Positions 44,760 to 53,800 of a stretch of DNA of 64,000 nucleotides are shown in pieces; position 1 is the stretch's first letter, and each line of letters begins with the position of its first letter. The stretch covers positions 6,324,001 to 6,388,000 of the forward strand of contig NZ_JAUSXN010000001.1 in the NCBI RefSeq assembly GCF_030816015.1, given 5' to 3'. This stretch comes from Pedobacter sp. W3I1. GTDB taxonomy: Bacteria; Bacteroidota; Bacteroidia; Sphingobacteriales; Sphingobacteriaceae. The position numbers and the translations under genes are program-made. Under the pieces are notes generated by a model, which had not been told where the DNA came from, ran no database searches, and worked only from the letters and a program-made list of their open reading frames with translations.

Positions 44760-45851
44760 TTATTTACCACCAACAGACCATCGCATTTTAGTTTTCAAAA
44801 TTAATTTAACTAGAAATAAAGTTACGAAATATGCAATTGAAAATTTCAATATGGAATAACCTATGTTTGTCCAAACAGAAAAATTCTTTGGATCTAAATG
44901 AAAAGGAACAAATATAAGGGGAAAAACTCTTTCTATTACAACAGCGTGAATAAGATAGATGCCAAAAGTGGTATTTCTGGGATCTAGCCTTCTCTGAAGT
45001 GAAGGAATATTGCCAATCTTTAGCATTAGCACAAAAGCAACTATTGAGTAGATTATATTACTTATCCTCAAGGTATTGTAGGGATCAGGATTACCTGATT
45101 TTAATAGATAAGCAGCTTCCCAATCAGCAAGCAGAAAGGTAATAACCACAGCTACAACAAGACTCAATAAAGAAGTTTTTTCAATCCATTTCTTTAACTG
45201 ATCATAGAATCTATTCATATAAACACCTAACCAGAGATAAAAAACAAAGCCGAATAATGCAGTAGAATGTTGTGTAATTATCCAATGATGGTACAAATTT
45301 AAACTATAAAATATAGATATAAGACCCAAAATCACACCAAACCATATGTTATATAAATAACGTTTAAAAATAAGGAGCAGGCTAATACAAATCAGAAAAT
45401 TTAATATAAACCAATAGCTTGTAAAAAATAAAGTACTTACAATTCTATCGCCAGCATAGGCAAAAAAATGCGTCACCATTCGATCATCGCTTCCTTTACT
45501 ATATGCAACGTAGCGGTCTAAAAAATCAAGTAACACAAATACTAAAATCCAAAATAGCCAAGGCTTTATTGTATTTTTAAACCGGTTTTTAATATATTGA
45601 CCAGGGGTGTATTCTTGAAATTTATAATTGATTAAAAATCCTCCGATTAGAAAAAAAGAGATAGTTCCAAATTTAAAGAATTGCATAACGGAAACTTCAA
45701 CGAAAGTATCCAATTTACTGATATAACTAAATCCATAAAACACTGATGCATGTTCAAATACAATTCCAACCATAGAGATACATCTTATCGTATCAACAAA
45801 ATCAAAATTCTTTTTTTCGGGCACTGCTTTCTGCGTTAGTTCAGTATTCAT
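44760..45851 (-). CDS. Acyltransferase 3 family membrane protein
   Basis: 363 residues with about ten transmembrane helices. N-terminal FVDTIRCISMVGIVFEHASVFYG carries the R-x10-H arrangement of the acyltransferase-3 family (OafA-like), which transfers acetyl or other acyl groups to surface polysaccharide. FGIYLIHAVVIERVFPL near the C-terminus is the second conserved block. First gene of the minus-strand glycan operon; the downstream gene starts about 5 bases before or 13 bases inside, depending on start choice. Confidence 0.88.
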   Translation of the reverse strand: MNTELTQKAVPEKKNFDFVDTIRCISMVGIVFEHASVFYGFSYISKLDTFVEVSVMQFFKFGTISFFLIGGFLINYKFQEYTPGQYIKNRFKNTIKPWLFWILVFVLLDFLDRYVAYSKGSDDRMVTHFFAYAGDRIVSTLFFTSYWFILNFLICISLLLIFKRYLYNIWFGVILGLISIFYSLNLYHHWIITQHSTALFGFVFYLWLGVYMNRFYDQLKKWIEKTSLLSLVVAVVITFLLADWEAAYLLKSGNPDPYNTLRISNIIYSIVAFVLMLKIGNIPSLQRRLDPRNTTFGIYLIHAVVIERVFPLIFVPFHLDPKNFSVWTNIGYSILKFSIAYFVTLFLVKLILKTKMRWSVGGK

Positions 45852-45891
45852 TAATTGGCTTTGGTAGTTGAATTTACAAATATCCGCAAAA

Positions 45892-45923
45892 AAAAGAGTC
45901 CTGAATTAATTCAGGACTCTTTT
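45892..45923. terminator. Terminator after the MACPF gene
   Basis: AAAAGAGTCCTGAA and TTCAGGACTCTTTT form a perfect 14-bp stem around TTAA, with T-runs on both sides. It lies 87 bases after the minus-strand MACPF stop and just upstream of the acyltransferase ATG, separating the two transcripts. Confidence 0.85.
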
Positions 45924-46009
45924 AACATTTATGTATGTAAAATATTACAGTATCGATAATAATAATAAAAACACAAGATATTTTAGCCTAGTGCCACAGG
46001 CTAAACAAT

Positions 46010-47443
46010 TTACGGTTTTGTTTTATAAAGATAACCTGCAATTCCTTCATAGTGATAGCCAGGATAATTGCCAGAAGCTGTTGCATAATAGTGATCTGTA
46101 TAGTTATAGTATCTATACAATGGCACTGTACCCGGGAATTGATTTATATATATATATCCTACAACTCCTTCAAACTGATAGCCCAGATAACCACCATTAG
46201 TAGTTGTATAATAATGATCTGTGCCATTATAAAAACTATATAACGGAACAGTACCATTTACTTCTTCTTTATATAAGTAACCTTCAATTCCTTCAAAGTG
46301 ATAACCAGGATAATTACCATTAGTTGTGGTATAATAGTGCTCTGTCCAATTATAAAAACGATATAAAGGGAATGCTTCAAAGACTAAGCTAATCTGTCTA
46401 TCAGTAATATATTTTTCAACCGCCTCTTTTACTTGCTGTTTCTTAACTGGATCAGTTATAAGTTCATATAAAGGGACAGATTTAGTGATATCAATTAATG
46501 TTGCATTATTAACAGTAATACTTGACTGCCAACCAGCAAGATTTACATTTTGAGAGGTGTTTCCTGCTGCATCGGTTGAAAAAGAAGTTCCCGAATTTGT
46601 ACCACCATAGTAAGTACCTATGAATGCTTTATCAGTTGTTTCATTTGTAATTGTTACCTTTTCTTCGTTACTAACATCTGAACTTATATTAACTCCAAAT
46701 ATTTTATCCACGCCAATAGAAAAGCCAGCTTTTATTGCACGTACTTTCCGCTCAAAAGTTGTTTCTTTAACAATAGCTCCTTTATAATCGTATTTTAAAC
46801 GTCCTCCTATGCTAACTCCTAATAAAACGTGGGTACCATATCTTTCTACCAACTCATCTGCACTATAATTAGATAGATTTGCTATAAACAATGGTGTTAA
46901 ATAGTTTCTTAATATATCAAGGGTAGCGTCACCTGTAAAAGTAATACTTTTAATCCTGACCCTGGATTCAAAAGAAGCGTAAGAATATTTACTATTGTAA
47001 GTATAGGTACTTTGATTTTCATTCGTTTTAGAAAAATTGGCTGAACCATATGTATTTACCTCTTTTTCTCCAGCATTAACCGTTAAACCATATGTTTCCT
47101 TTTTATTAACATCTCTTATATAATCAAGTGCTGTTGCCCCACTATACACAGCATAATAACCATAGGTATCTGTTGGCGTATTAATTCTATTAGGATAATC
47201 AGTATTGAATCTATCTACATCTATAATGGCTGCATCAGATGCATTTGATGAGGCAAATAATTCGCCAGTCATATCATAGCCATATCCCAATAAATCCCAC
47301 TTCCCATCGCCGTGAATCGCTAAAGCATTGTGATTATTGATTAAACCTTTTTCTTCTTTAAGGTCGCTTTTTTTACAATTGCTGAACAAGGTCGTAACGA
47401 CACACAGCAAGCAAAGAATTTTTAATTTGTAATTGTTTTTCAT
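46010..47443 (-). CDS. MACPF-domain lipoprotein with three C-terminal DUF5648-like repeats
   Basis: 477 residues from ATG 47443 (an upstream in-frame start adds 14 residues and no signal quality). Lipoprotein signal KILCLLCVVTTLFSNC-KK. The central domain has the perforin/complement signature YGTHVLLGVSIGGRL near 200 and the starting LGYGYDMTGE typical of Bacteroidota MACPF proteins. The C-terminus has three 41-residue repeats (46013-46372): PLYRFYNWTEHYYTTTNG...GIEGYLY and variants, resembling DUF5648, a suspected carbohydrate-binding repeat. MACPF lipoproteins of Bacteroidales include secreted antibacterial toxins, so a pore-forming antagonism role is possible but inferred. A TAGTTTTG box lies at 47461-47468. 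Confidence 0.83.
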   Translation of the reverse strand: MKNNYKLKILCLLCVVTTLFSNCKKSDLKEEKGLINNHNALAIHGDGKWDLLGYGYDMTGELFASSNASDAAIIDVDRFNTDYPNRINTPTDTYGYYAVYSGATALDYIRDVNKKETYGLTVNAGEKEVNTYGSANFSKTNENQSTYTYNSKYSYASFESRVRIKSITFTGDATLDILRNYLTPLFIANLSNYSADELVERYGTHVLLGVSIGGRLKYDYKGAIVKETTFERKVRAIKAGFSIGVDKIFGVNISSDVSNEEKVTITNETTDKAFIGTYYGGTNSGTSFSTDAAGNTSQNVNLAGWQSSITVNNATLIDITKSVPLYELITDPVKKQQVKEAVEKYITDRQISLVFEAFPLYRFYNWTEHYYTTTNGNYPGYHFEGIEGYLYKEEVNGTVPLYSFYNGTDHYYTTTNGGYLGYQFEGVVGYIYINQFPGTVPLYRYYNYTDHYYATASGNYPGYHYEGIAGYLYKTKP

Positions 47444-47600
47444 TAGTATTTTTATTTTCACAAAACTACCGACAAGAAAAAACAATTATGATAATGTGTA
47501 GTTATCAATCTAATTATTAATACTACTTACTAATAAATTAGTAAAGACCAAATTAAAGAGTTAATCCTATATACATGTCGCTTGATAAATATAAAATCAA

Positions 47601-48896
47601 TTAATGTTTTAACCTCAACCTATTTTCGATCATACCAACATTATCCTGGGTACTAGACACTGAAGATTGTGCAACTGCATTTCCTTTTAAAATACTGGCA
47701 GTTTTTTTTGGTACTAGCTGTATTTTACCGCTAATTAACGAAAGTGTAGATTTTAAACACGTTTCTTCAGTATCACCTAGTATTGCGTTGGCAGATCCTA
47801 TAGCATTTAAATCGGGTTCCATACCATTAAAGTAATCGGACCATCCTTGAGCGTTTTTGATTAGAAAACTGCTAAGATAAACTGCGTATTGATCGATATT
47901 TATTCCAAAAAAACCGACAGGTTTTCCGTAAGTCCTTTCTCCGACTAATTTGACATTAAAATAAGGTTTCAGGCAGCTAATCAATAATTCGCTCGCTGAA
48001 GCCGTCTGACCAGATACTATAATATACACATCCTGTATTGATTCTAAAGTTCCCTTTTTATTGAATTTATAAGTATTGCCGTTTTCTGTATAATCAACAT
48101 CGGCCAGTGTAGCCAAACGTTCGTTATAAATTACAGTTTTTCCTTGCTCATCTAAATACGGCTGATGACGCAGAATTGTTGCCTTACCGCTCTGAAGTGT
48201 TTGATTGAAATGTTCTGAATACATTACTTTGCCATTTAATGTGCTTGGAGCAATTAGATTAGCAACATACTCAGCTGTTTCAACATAGCCACCACCATTT
48301 GAGCGTAAATCTAAAATAAGATATTTAGGTTTAGCAGCTGCCATTTCATTAAAAACCCGATCTAATTTCGATTGAGTACTAATTAAGGAGGGGAATGAGC
48401 CTAAGGCTACATAAGCAACTATCTTATCATCTGACTCAATGATACGCCTGGCCAATACAGCTTCACCGTTATTAACTCCGGCACGAGCTCCCCCACTGTT
48501 AGATCTTCCTATCTGTAGATAAGAATATTTCGGCACGCTATTATTTGAGATTTCAAATGGTTTGCCTGTTACCGGATTTAGTTTAATTTGAGAGATATCA
48601 AAAAGTTCGTTCTTAAACGCACTTAATTCTGGTTTGATATTGCTGTATTTTTCCCTAGGACTAAAATTGCTATAACCAGGTAAAACATCATTCCATAGGT
48701 AAATCTGTTTTGCATAGAGAAAAATAGAATCAAGCGTAAATTCAGTTCTTGTACCTGTAGTTGGAGAAACAATCTCTTCATCATTTATGATTGGCTTATC
48801 TTTTTTACAGCTGAAATAAGCTAATGCGATAAATAAAAAAATAAGGCTTTTTATTAATTTATAATCTGATATACCGTTAATATTATAAAATTTCAA
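47601..48896 (-). CDS. S41 family protease lipoprotein
   Basis: 431 residues. Signal region KSLIFLFIALAYFSC-KK gives a lipid anchor. The tail-specific protease domain has LDLRSNGGGYVETAEYVANLI, the catalytic Ser in SGQTASASELL near residue 298 and the Lys in RTYGKPVGFFG near 323. No PDZ domain is evident; the N-terminal part (LYAKQIYLWNDVLPGY) is typical of Bacteroidota S41 lipoproteins. It lies 157 bp upstream of the MACPF gene on the same strand and divergent from an HTH regulator. It may process a surface protein, conceivably its neighbour. Confidence 0.88.
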   Translation of the reverse strand: MKFYNINGISDYKLIKSLIFLFIALAYFSCKKDKPIINDEEIVSPTTGTRTEFTLDSIFLYAKQIYLWNDVLPGYSNFSPREKYSNIKPELSAFKNELFDISQIKLNPVTGKPFEISNNSVPKYSYLQIGRSNSGGARAGVNNGEAVLARRIIESDDKIVAYVALGSFPSLISTQSKLDRVFNEMAAAKPKYLILDLRSNGGGYVETAEYVANLIAPSTLNGKVMYSEHFNQTLQSGKATILRHQPYLDEQGKTVIYNERLATLADVDYTENGNTYKFNKKGTLESIQDVYIIVSGQTASASELLISCLKPYFNVKLVGERTYGKPVGFFGINIDQYAVYLSSFLIKNAQGWSDYFNGMEPDLNAIGSANAILGDTEETCLKSTLSLISGKIQLVPKKTASILKGNAVAQSSVSSTQDNVGMIENRLRLKH

Positions 48897-48970
48897 TTTT
48901 CTGAGCTTAATTTAACTAAAATATAATGATCTCTCTAACTTGATTTATTTTTTATAACAATTTAAAATCA

Positions 48971-49002
48971 TTGCAAATATCTGCTTTTATTTACTAATTT
49001 TG
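48971..49002 (+). promoter_or_regulatory. Promoter for the HTH regulator gene
   Basis: TTG (48971-48973), 21 bases, then TAATTTTG (48995-49002), matching the Bacteroidota consensus. About 75 bases of leader precede the ATG at 49083. Confidence 0.6.
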
Positions 49003-49082
49003 ACAATCCTTTATTATCATTATTCACTTATTATAGATACATCTGTGAATAATAAAATACATAGTCATTAACGCTTCTCATT

Positions 49083-49334
49083 ATGTTAGATATAGGGATT
49101 ACCTTAAGAAAGTACAGGGATAAATACAATTATACACAGCAATATGTTGCGGATGTAGTGGGAATCAGCAGGGTTGCTTACAGAAAATGGGAAAATAATG
49201 AGGTAGATTTTGCTATGTCGCAATTGATCAAAATTGCCGAACTATATGAAATTCCTATTCACGAGATCATCATCCAATCGAATTTTAAAAAGAACAAAAT
49301 AATTTCTCTCCAACAAAAGGAGGCTGTCTCATAA
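49083..49334 (+). CDS. XRE-family HTH regulator (small)
   Basis: 83 residues. A single Cro/C1-type helix-turn-helix: ITLRKYRDKYNYTQQYVADVVGISRVAYRKWENNE, then AMSQLIKIAELYEIPIHEII. The last ~15 residues are polar. It is divergent from the S41-MACPF genes and may control them. Its final codons (KEAVS) form one arm of an inverted repeat spanning 49315-49449, so gene end and terminator-like structure overlap. Confidence 0.9.
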   Translation: MLDIGITLRKYRDKYNYTQQYVADVVGISRVAYRKWENNEVDFAMSQLIKIAELYEIPIHEIIIQSNFKKNKIISLQQKEAVS

Positions 49335-49449
49335 TATAGATGTCATCCTGAGCCTGTCGAAGGACTAGATTAAATAGCCTTGACTGAGCGTTTCGACAAG
49401 CTCAACGTGACAATGCAGATCGAATTTAATTTTTGATACAGCCTCTTTT
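49315..49449. repeat. REP-like palindrome (copy E) nested in an outer inverted repeat
   Basis: Inner arms: GTCATCCTGAGCCTGTCGAA (49342-49361) and TTCGACAAGCTCAACGTGAC (49392-49411). Outer arms: AAAAGGAGGCTGTCTCA (49315-49331) and TGATACAGCCTCTTTT (49434-49449). The outer pair with its T-run reads as a terminator for the HTH gene, with the REP-like element sitting in its loop. Confidence 0.75.
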
Positions 49450-49478
49450 ATATTTTTCCAGTAAGCCCCTGGGAAAAA

Positions 49479-50711
49479 CTATAACCGAATGGCTTCAATC
49501 GAATGATCTTTTGTAATTACCTTACAAACGCATTGCAAATCGAAATCAGCATATGCCTCTACAAATTTTTTATACTTGGTTGGCTTAAACTGAATATCAT
49601 TATACTTCACCTCGTAAGCAATTCCTTGCTTTAAGTGTTTTTCTATGATAAAATCTACTTCATTACCATCGGCAGTACGCCAAAAGCGCAGGTTATCAGT
49701 ATCGTATAACTGCCTCAGTCTGCAATACACATAATTTTCTAATAGTTCTCCTTTATCTGACCTATCATTCAGCTTAGAAAAATTATTTAACAATGCATTG
49801 CGTAAACCGTTATCATTAAAATATATCTTCGGCATTCTGGTTAATTCTTTCCGCACATTGCCATAAAAAGGAGAAAGCAATTGTACAATAAAAGTTTTTT
49901 GCATTAAATAAATATAATTTTCTACCGTAGAGCTGGCCATCTGTAAAGTATTTCCCAGCTCATGATTATTCACCAGATTGCCAGTTTGATCGGCCAATAA
50001 TCTTGCCAGCTGAAAAAATTTAAGCTCTTCCTTAATACCTGCTTCTAAAGCATCCTTCTTCATATAACTGTTTACAAGTTCTTTAAGCATTTCCTGCTTT
50101 TCTTGTTCAGTATCTGCTAAAACTATTGCCGGATAACCACCATAAACCAAATATTCATCAAACAGCGCACTTATACGGTTACGCTGGAGGCCTTGATAAG
50201 TAGCCCTTTTTTGCATCTGTTCCCACTCTGCAATTAAATTATCCTCACCCTTAAAGTGCAGGAACTCATCAAAGGCCAATGGGAAAAATTCAAATACCTT
50301 TTTCCTGCCAGCTAAACTATCTTTAAAGCTTTTATCAATATAAAATGCACTACTCCCTGTTGCAATAATTTTTAATTTTGGGGAGTACTTATCGTACAAA
50401 AGCTTTAAAAAGTTACTGGGATCTTTTGCGTATTGAACTTCATCAATAATAATATATAATCTTTTATCTGTAGGAACATCAGCTGGTAATAATGTATAAT
50501 TAAAGATATTTTCAGCATGATGATTTACAGCTTCTAAAATAGCAGGATCTTCAAAGGTCAGAAAATAAACCAATTCATGCTCTCGGTTTAACTCTTCTGC
50601 CAGTTGTTTTACCAGCGTGGTTTTCCCGATCTGCCTTGGTCCGATGACAATAGTATGTTGAGGCTTATTTAAGTGTGCTTTTAAAGATTTTAATGCTGCT
50701 GATCTTTCCAT
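49479..50711 (-). CDS. AAA-type ATPase with DUF4143 domain
   Basis: 410 residues from ATG 50711 (MERSAALKSLKAHLNK). Walker A GPRQIGKTT at 24-32, Walker B IIIDEVQYA, sensor region IIATGSSAFYI, then a DUF4143 C-terminal half ending with the nuclease-like FWRTADGNEVDFIIEK and YEVKYN motifs. Such ATPases are widespread, patchily distributed and of unclear role; a toxin-antitoxin-like or defence function has been suspected. It is flanked upstream by 32-bp tandem repeats. An upstream in-frame start at 50759 would lie inside these repeats and is rejected. Confidence 0.88.
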   Translation of the reverse strand: MERSAALKSLKAHLNKPQHTIVIGPRQIGKTTLVKQLAEELNREHELVYFLTFEDPAILEAVNHHAENIFNYTLLPADVPTDKRLYIIIDEVQYAKDPSNFLKLLYDKYSPKLKIIATGSSAFYIDKSFKDSLAGRKKVFEFFPLAFDEFLHFKGEDNLIAEWEQMQKRATYQGLQRNRISALFDEYLVYGGYPAIVLADTEQEKQEMLKELVNSYMKKDALEAGIKEELKFFQLARLLADQTGNLVNNHELGNTLQMASSTVENYIYLMQKTFIVQLLSPFYGNVRKELTRMPKIYFNDNGLRNALLNNFSKLNDRSDKGELLENYVYCRLRQLYDTDNLRFWRTADGNEVDFIIEKHLKQGIAYEVKYNDIQFKPTKYKKFVEAYADFDLQCVCKVITKDHSIEAIRL

Positions 50712-50740
50712 AATAAAATACCTAATACAAATATCGATAT

Positions 50741-50814
50741 TTTTAAGATACAAATTCAATATTATCCGATAATTTTAAGATACAAACCCAATATTATCCG
50801 ATAATTTTAAGATA
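50741..50814. promoter_or_regulatory. 32-bp tandem repeats with palindromic cores upstream of the AAA gene
   Basis: TTTTAAGATACAAA starts at 50741 and 50773, and TTTTAAGATA again at 50805: an exact 32-base period, 2.3 copies. Each full unit carries the palindrome TTATCCGATAA. They begin 30 bases upstream of the start codon, a position suited to operators, possibly for autoregulation. Confidence 0.6.
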
Positions 50815-50834
50815 AGCAATTAACGTTAACAAAA

Positions 50835-50859
50835 AAAGTGACCCTTTTGAGGCCACTTT
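50835..50859 (-). terminator. Terminator after infB
   Basis: AAAGTGACC pairs with GGCCACTTT (one mismatch) and a run of T follows on the minus strand, 23 bases after the infB stop. Confidence 0.7.
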
Positions 50860-50881
50860 AAATTATATATTTTTAAAATAA

Positions 50882-53800
50882 TTACAGTTTTCTAGCTACT
50901 TCTACTTGTTCGTAAGCTTCTACGATATCGCCAACTTCGATGTTGTTAAAGTTCTGAATGTTTAAACCACACTCGTAACCTTTATTAACCTCTTTCACAT
51001 CATCCTTAAAGCGTTTTAACGATGCCAGTTCACCAGTGTACACTACAACACCATCTCTAACGATCCGGATCTTGCTGTTACGGGTAATCTTACCATCTAA
51101 TACCATACAACCTGCAATGGTACCCACTTTAGTAATTTTGAAAGTTTCGCGGATCTCCACGTTAGCCACAATTTTCTCTTCAAATTCTGGATCCAACATA
51201 CCTTCCATTGCTGATTTAATCTCATTTATTGCATCGTAAATGATAGAATATAAACGGATATCGATCTGCTCAGCCTCCGCAAGTTTACGTGCACCTGTTG
51301 ATGGACGAACCTGGAAACCGATAATAATCGCATCTGAAGCTGAAGCTAACAATACATCAGATTCTGAAATCTGACCAACACCTTTACTGATGATATTAAT
51401 CTGGATCTGCTCAGTTGATAGTTTCAACAATGAATCGGCTAAAGCCTCGATTGAACCATCCACATCACCTTTAACGATAATATTAAGCTCTTTAAAGTTA
51501 CCGATGGCCAAACGACGACCAATCTCATCCAATGTAATGTGTTTCTGTGTACGTAATCCCTGCTCACGTTGTAACTGCATACGTTTGTTTGCAATATCAC
51601 GTGCTTCGGTTTCACTTTCTAAAGCATTAAATCTATCACCTGCTGTAGGCGCACCTTGCATACCCAAAACCTGTACGGGTTGTGATGGACCTGCAGAATC
51701 TACTTTAGCACCACGCTCGTTAGTTAATGCTTTTACACGTCCGCTGTAACTACCCGCTAAGATTGGATCTCCAACTCTTAATGTACCGGCCTGAACCAAT
51801 ACCGTAGTTACAATACCACGTCCTTTATCTAAAGCCGATTCAATTACAGTACCTGTAGCTCTCTTGTTCGGATTCGCTTTCAGTTCTAATAATTCAGCTT
51901 CTAATAATACTTTATCTAAAAGTAAATCAACGTTTAAGCCGCTTTTGCTTGAGATTTCCTGTGATTGATATTTACCACCCCAATCTTCAACCAAAATATT
52001 CATTACCGATAATTGCTCTCGCACTTTATCTGAATTGGCACCTGGTTTATCAATTTTCGTGAAAGCAAACACCAATGGTACGCCTGCTGCTTGTGCATGA
52101 TTAATTGCCTCTTTTGTTTGAGGCATCACCGCATCATCCGCAGCAATTACGATAATGGCAATATCGGCTGCCTTAGCACCACGGGCACGCATCGCTGTAA
52201 AGGCTTCGTGACCTGGAGTATCTAAGAATGTTACTTTTTTACCGGTTGGCGTAGTTACCATGTATGCACCAATGTGCTGGGTAATACCACCCGCCTCACC
52301 AGCTACCACATTTGCTTTACGGATATAATCCAGCAATGAGGTTTTACCGTGATCGACGTGACCCATAATCGTAACAACCGGAGCTCTTTCGATTAAATCT
52401 TCTTCTTTGTCTTCCTCTTCAATTACGTTTTCTTCATCCTCATCTGGTTTTACGAATTGAATTTCATAACCAAACTCATCAGCAACGATAGTTAAGGTTT
52501 CAGCATCTAAACGCTGGTTAATGGAAACGAACATACCAAGGCTCATACAAGTACCAATAATTTTGGTAACCGGTACATCCATCATGCTCGCCAACTCATT
52601 AGCGGTAACAAATTCTGTTACCTTTAATATTTTCGATTGCGATTCAAGCTCATTTGCTGCCTCTTCTGCATTATATGCCACATCATCACGTTTCTGACGA
52701 CGTAATTTAGCACGTTGTGCAAATTTACCAGATTTACCAGCACCACTTAAACGGGCAAGTGTTGCTTTGATCTGATCTTGAATTTCTTTCTCAGTAGGCT
52801 CTTCTTTAGGTCCGCTTGGTGTAGCATTTCTATTTTGGAAACCCGGTCTGTTAGTGTTGTTATTTCTATTTCCCTGGTAAGGAGTTCCACCTTGCCCAGC
52901 TGGTCTGTTACCTTGGTATGGCGTACCACCACCTGGTCTGTTACCTTGATAAGGCGTACGAGGTTGCCCTGGTGTACCAGTTTGACCTTGTCCCTGTCCT
53001 TGGCCTGTAGGATTATTCTGTCCTTGCTGGCCTTGCCCCCCGTGTTGGCCTGGTTGACCCGGTGCCCCTGGAGTTTTTTTACGTTTACGCTTACGTTTAG
53101 CGGCCTCACTATCGCTAGATGACGCTACTGGCCCGTTTCTTCTATCCGGTGTTGTTGGTAAAACAATTTTACCAACAATATTCGGACCAGTTAATTTAAC
53201 GGTACGTGCTTTAATTACCTCAGGCTCGTTGCTTACCGGTTTTGCTTCAGCTGGTTTTTCTTCCACTTTGGGTTGTTCAACTGGCTTTACAGGCTCAGTT
53301 GCTTTAACCACTGGTGTTTCTGCAACTGGTGCTGGCGCAGCAGGAGTTTCTTCCTTTTTAACCTCAACTGGTTTTTCTTCCACTTTAGGTTGTTCAACTG
53401 GCTTTACAGCTTCTGGTGCTTTAACCACTGGTGGTTCTACAACAGGTGCTGGTGCAGCAGGTGTTTCTTCTTTCTTAGCCGGGCGTGTTTTTGAGTTAAG
53501 ATCGTTTAAATCGATCTTTCCTACAATTTTAACTCCTGGCAATCCGGTTTCTTCAACCTTATCTTCTGCCTTAGTTTCTTTTACTGGCTCTACTGCTGCC
53601 GCAGGTGCTGGTGTTGGCGTTTCTACCTTAGGTGTTTCTACAACCTTTGGTTTCTCTACCGGAGGGGTAAATGATTGAGCATTTTTAATTAAAATCTCTT
53701 CATTTTTCTCAAAATCGGTATTCTTCTTCGGCGCTTCTACTGGCTTTTCAGTCTCAGGCTCGTCACGACGTATTTTACCAATCACTATTTGTTTGGCTTC

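Noticed and set aside
53229..53678. A 149-codon plus-strand ORF opposite infB, rich in Ser, Gly and Thr
   Set aside because: It is the antisense of the repetitive Pro/Lys/Glu linker of IF-2, with no family resemblance.
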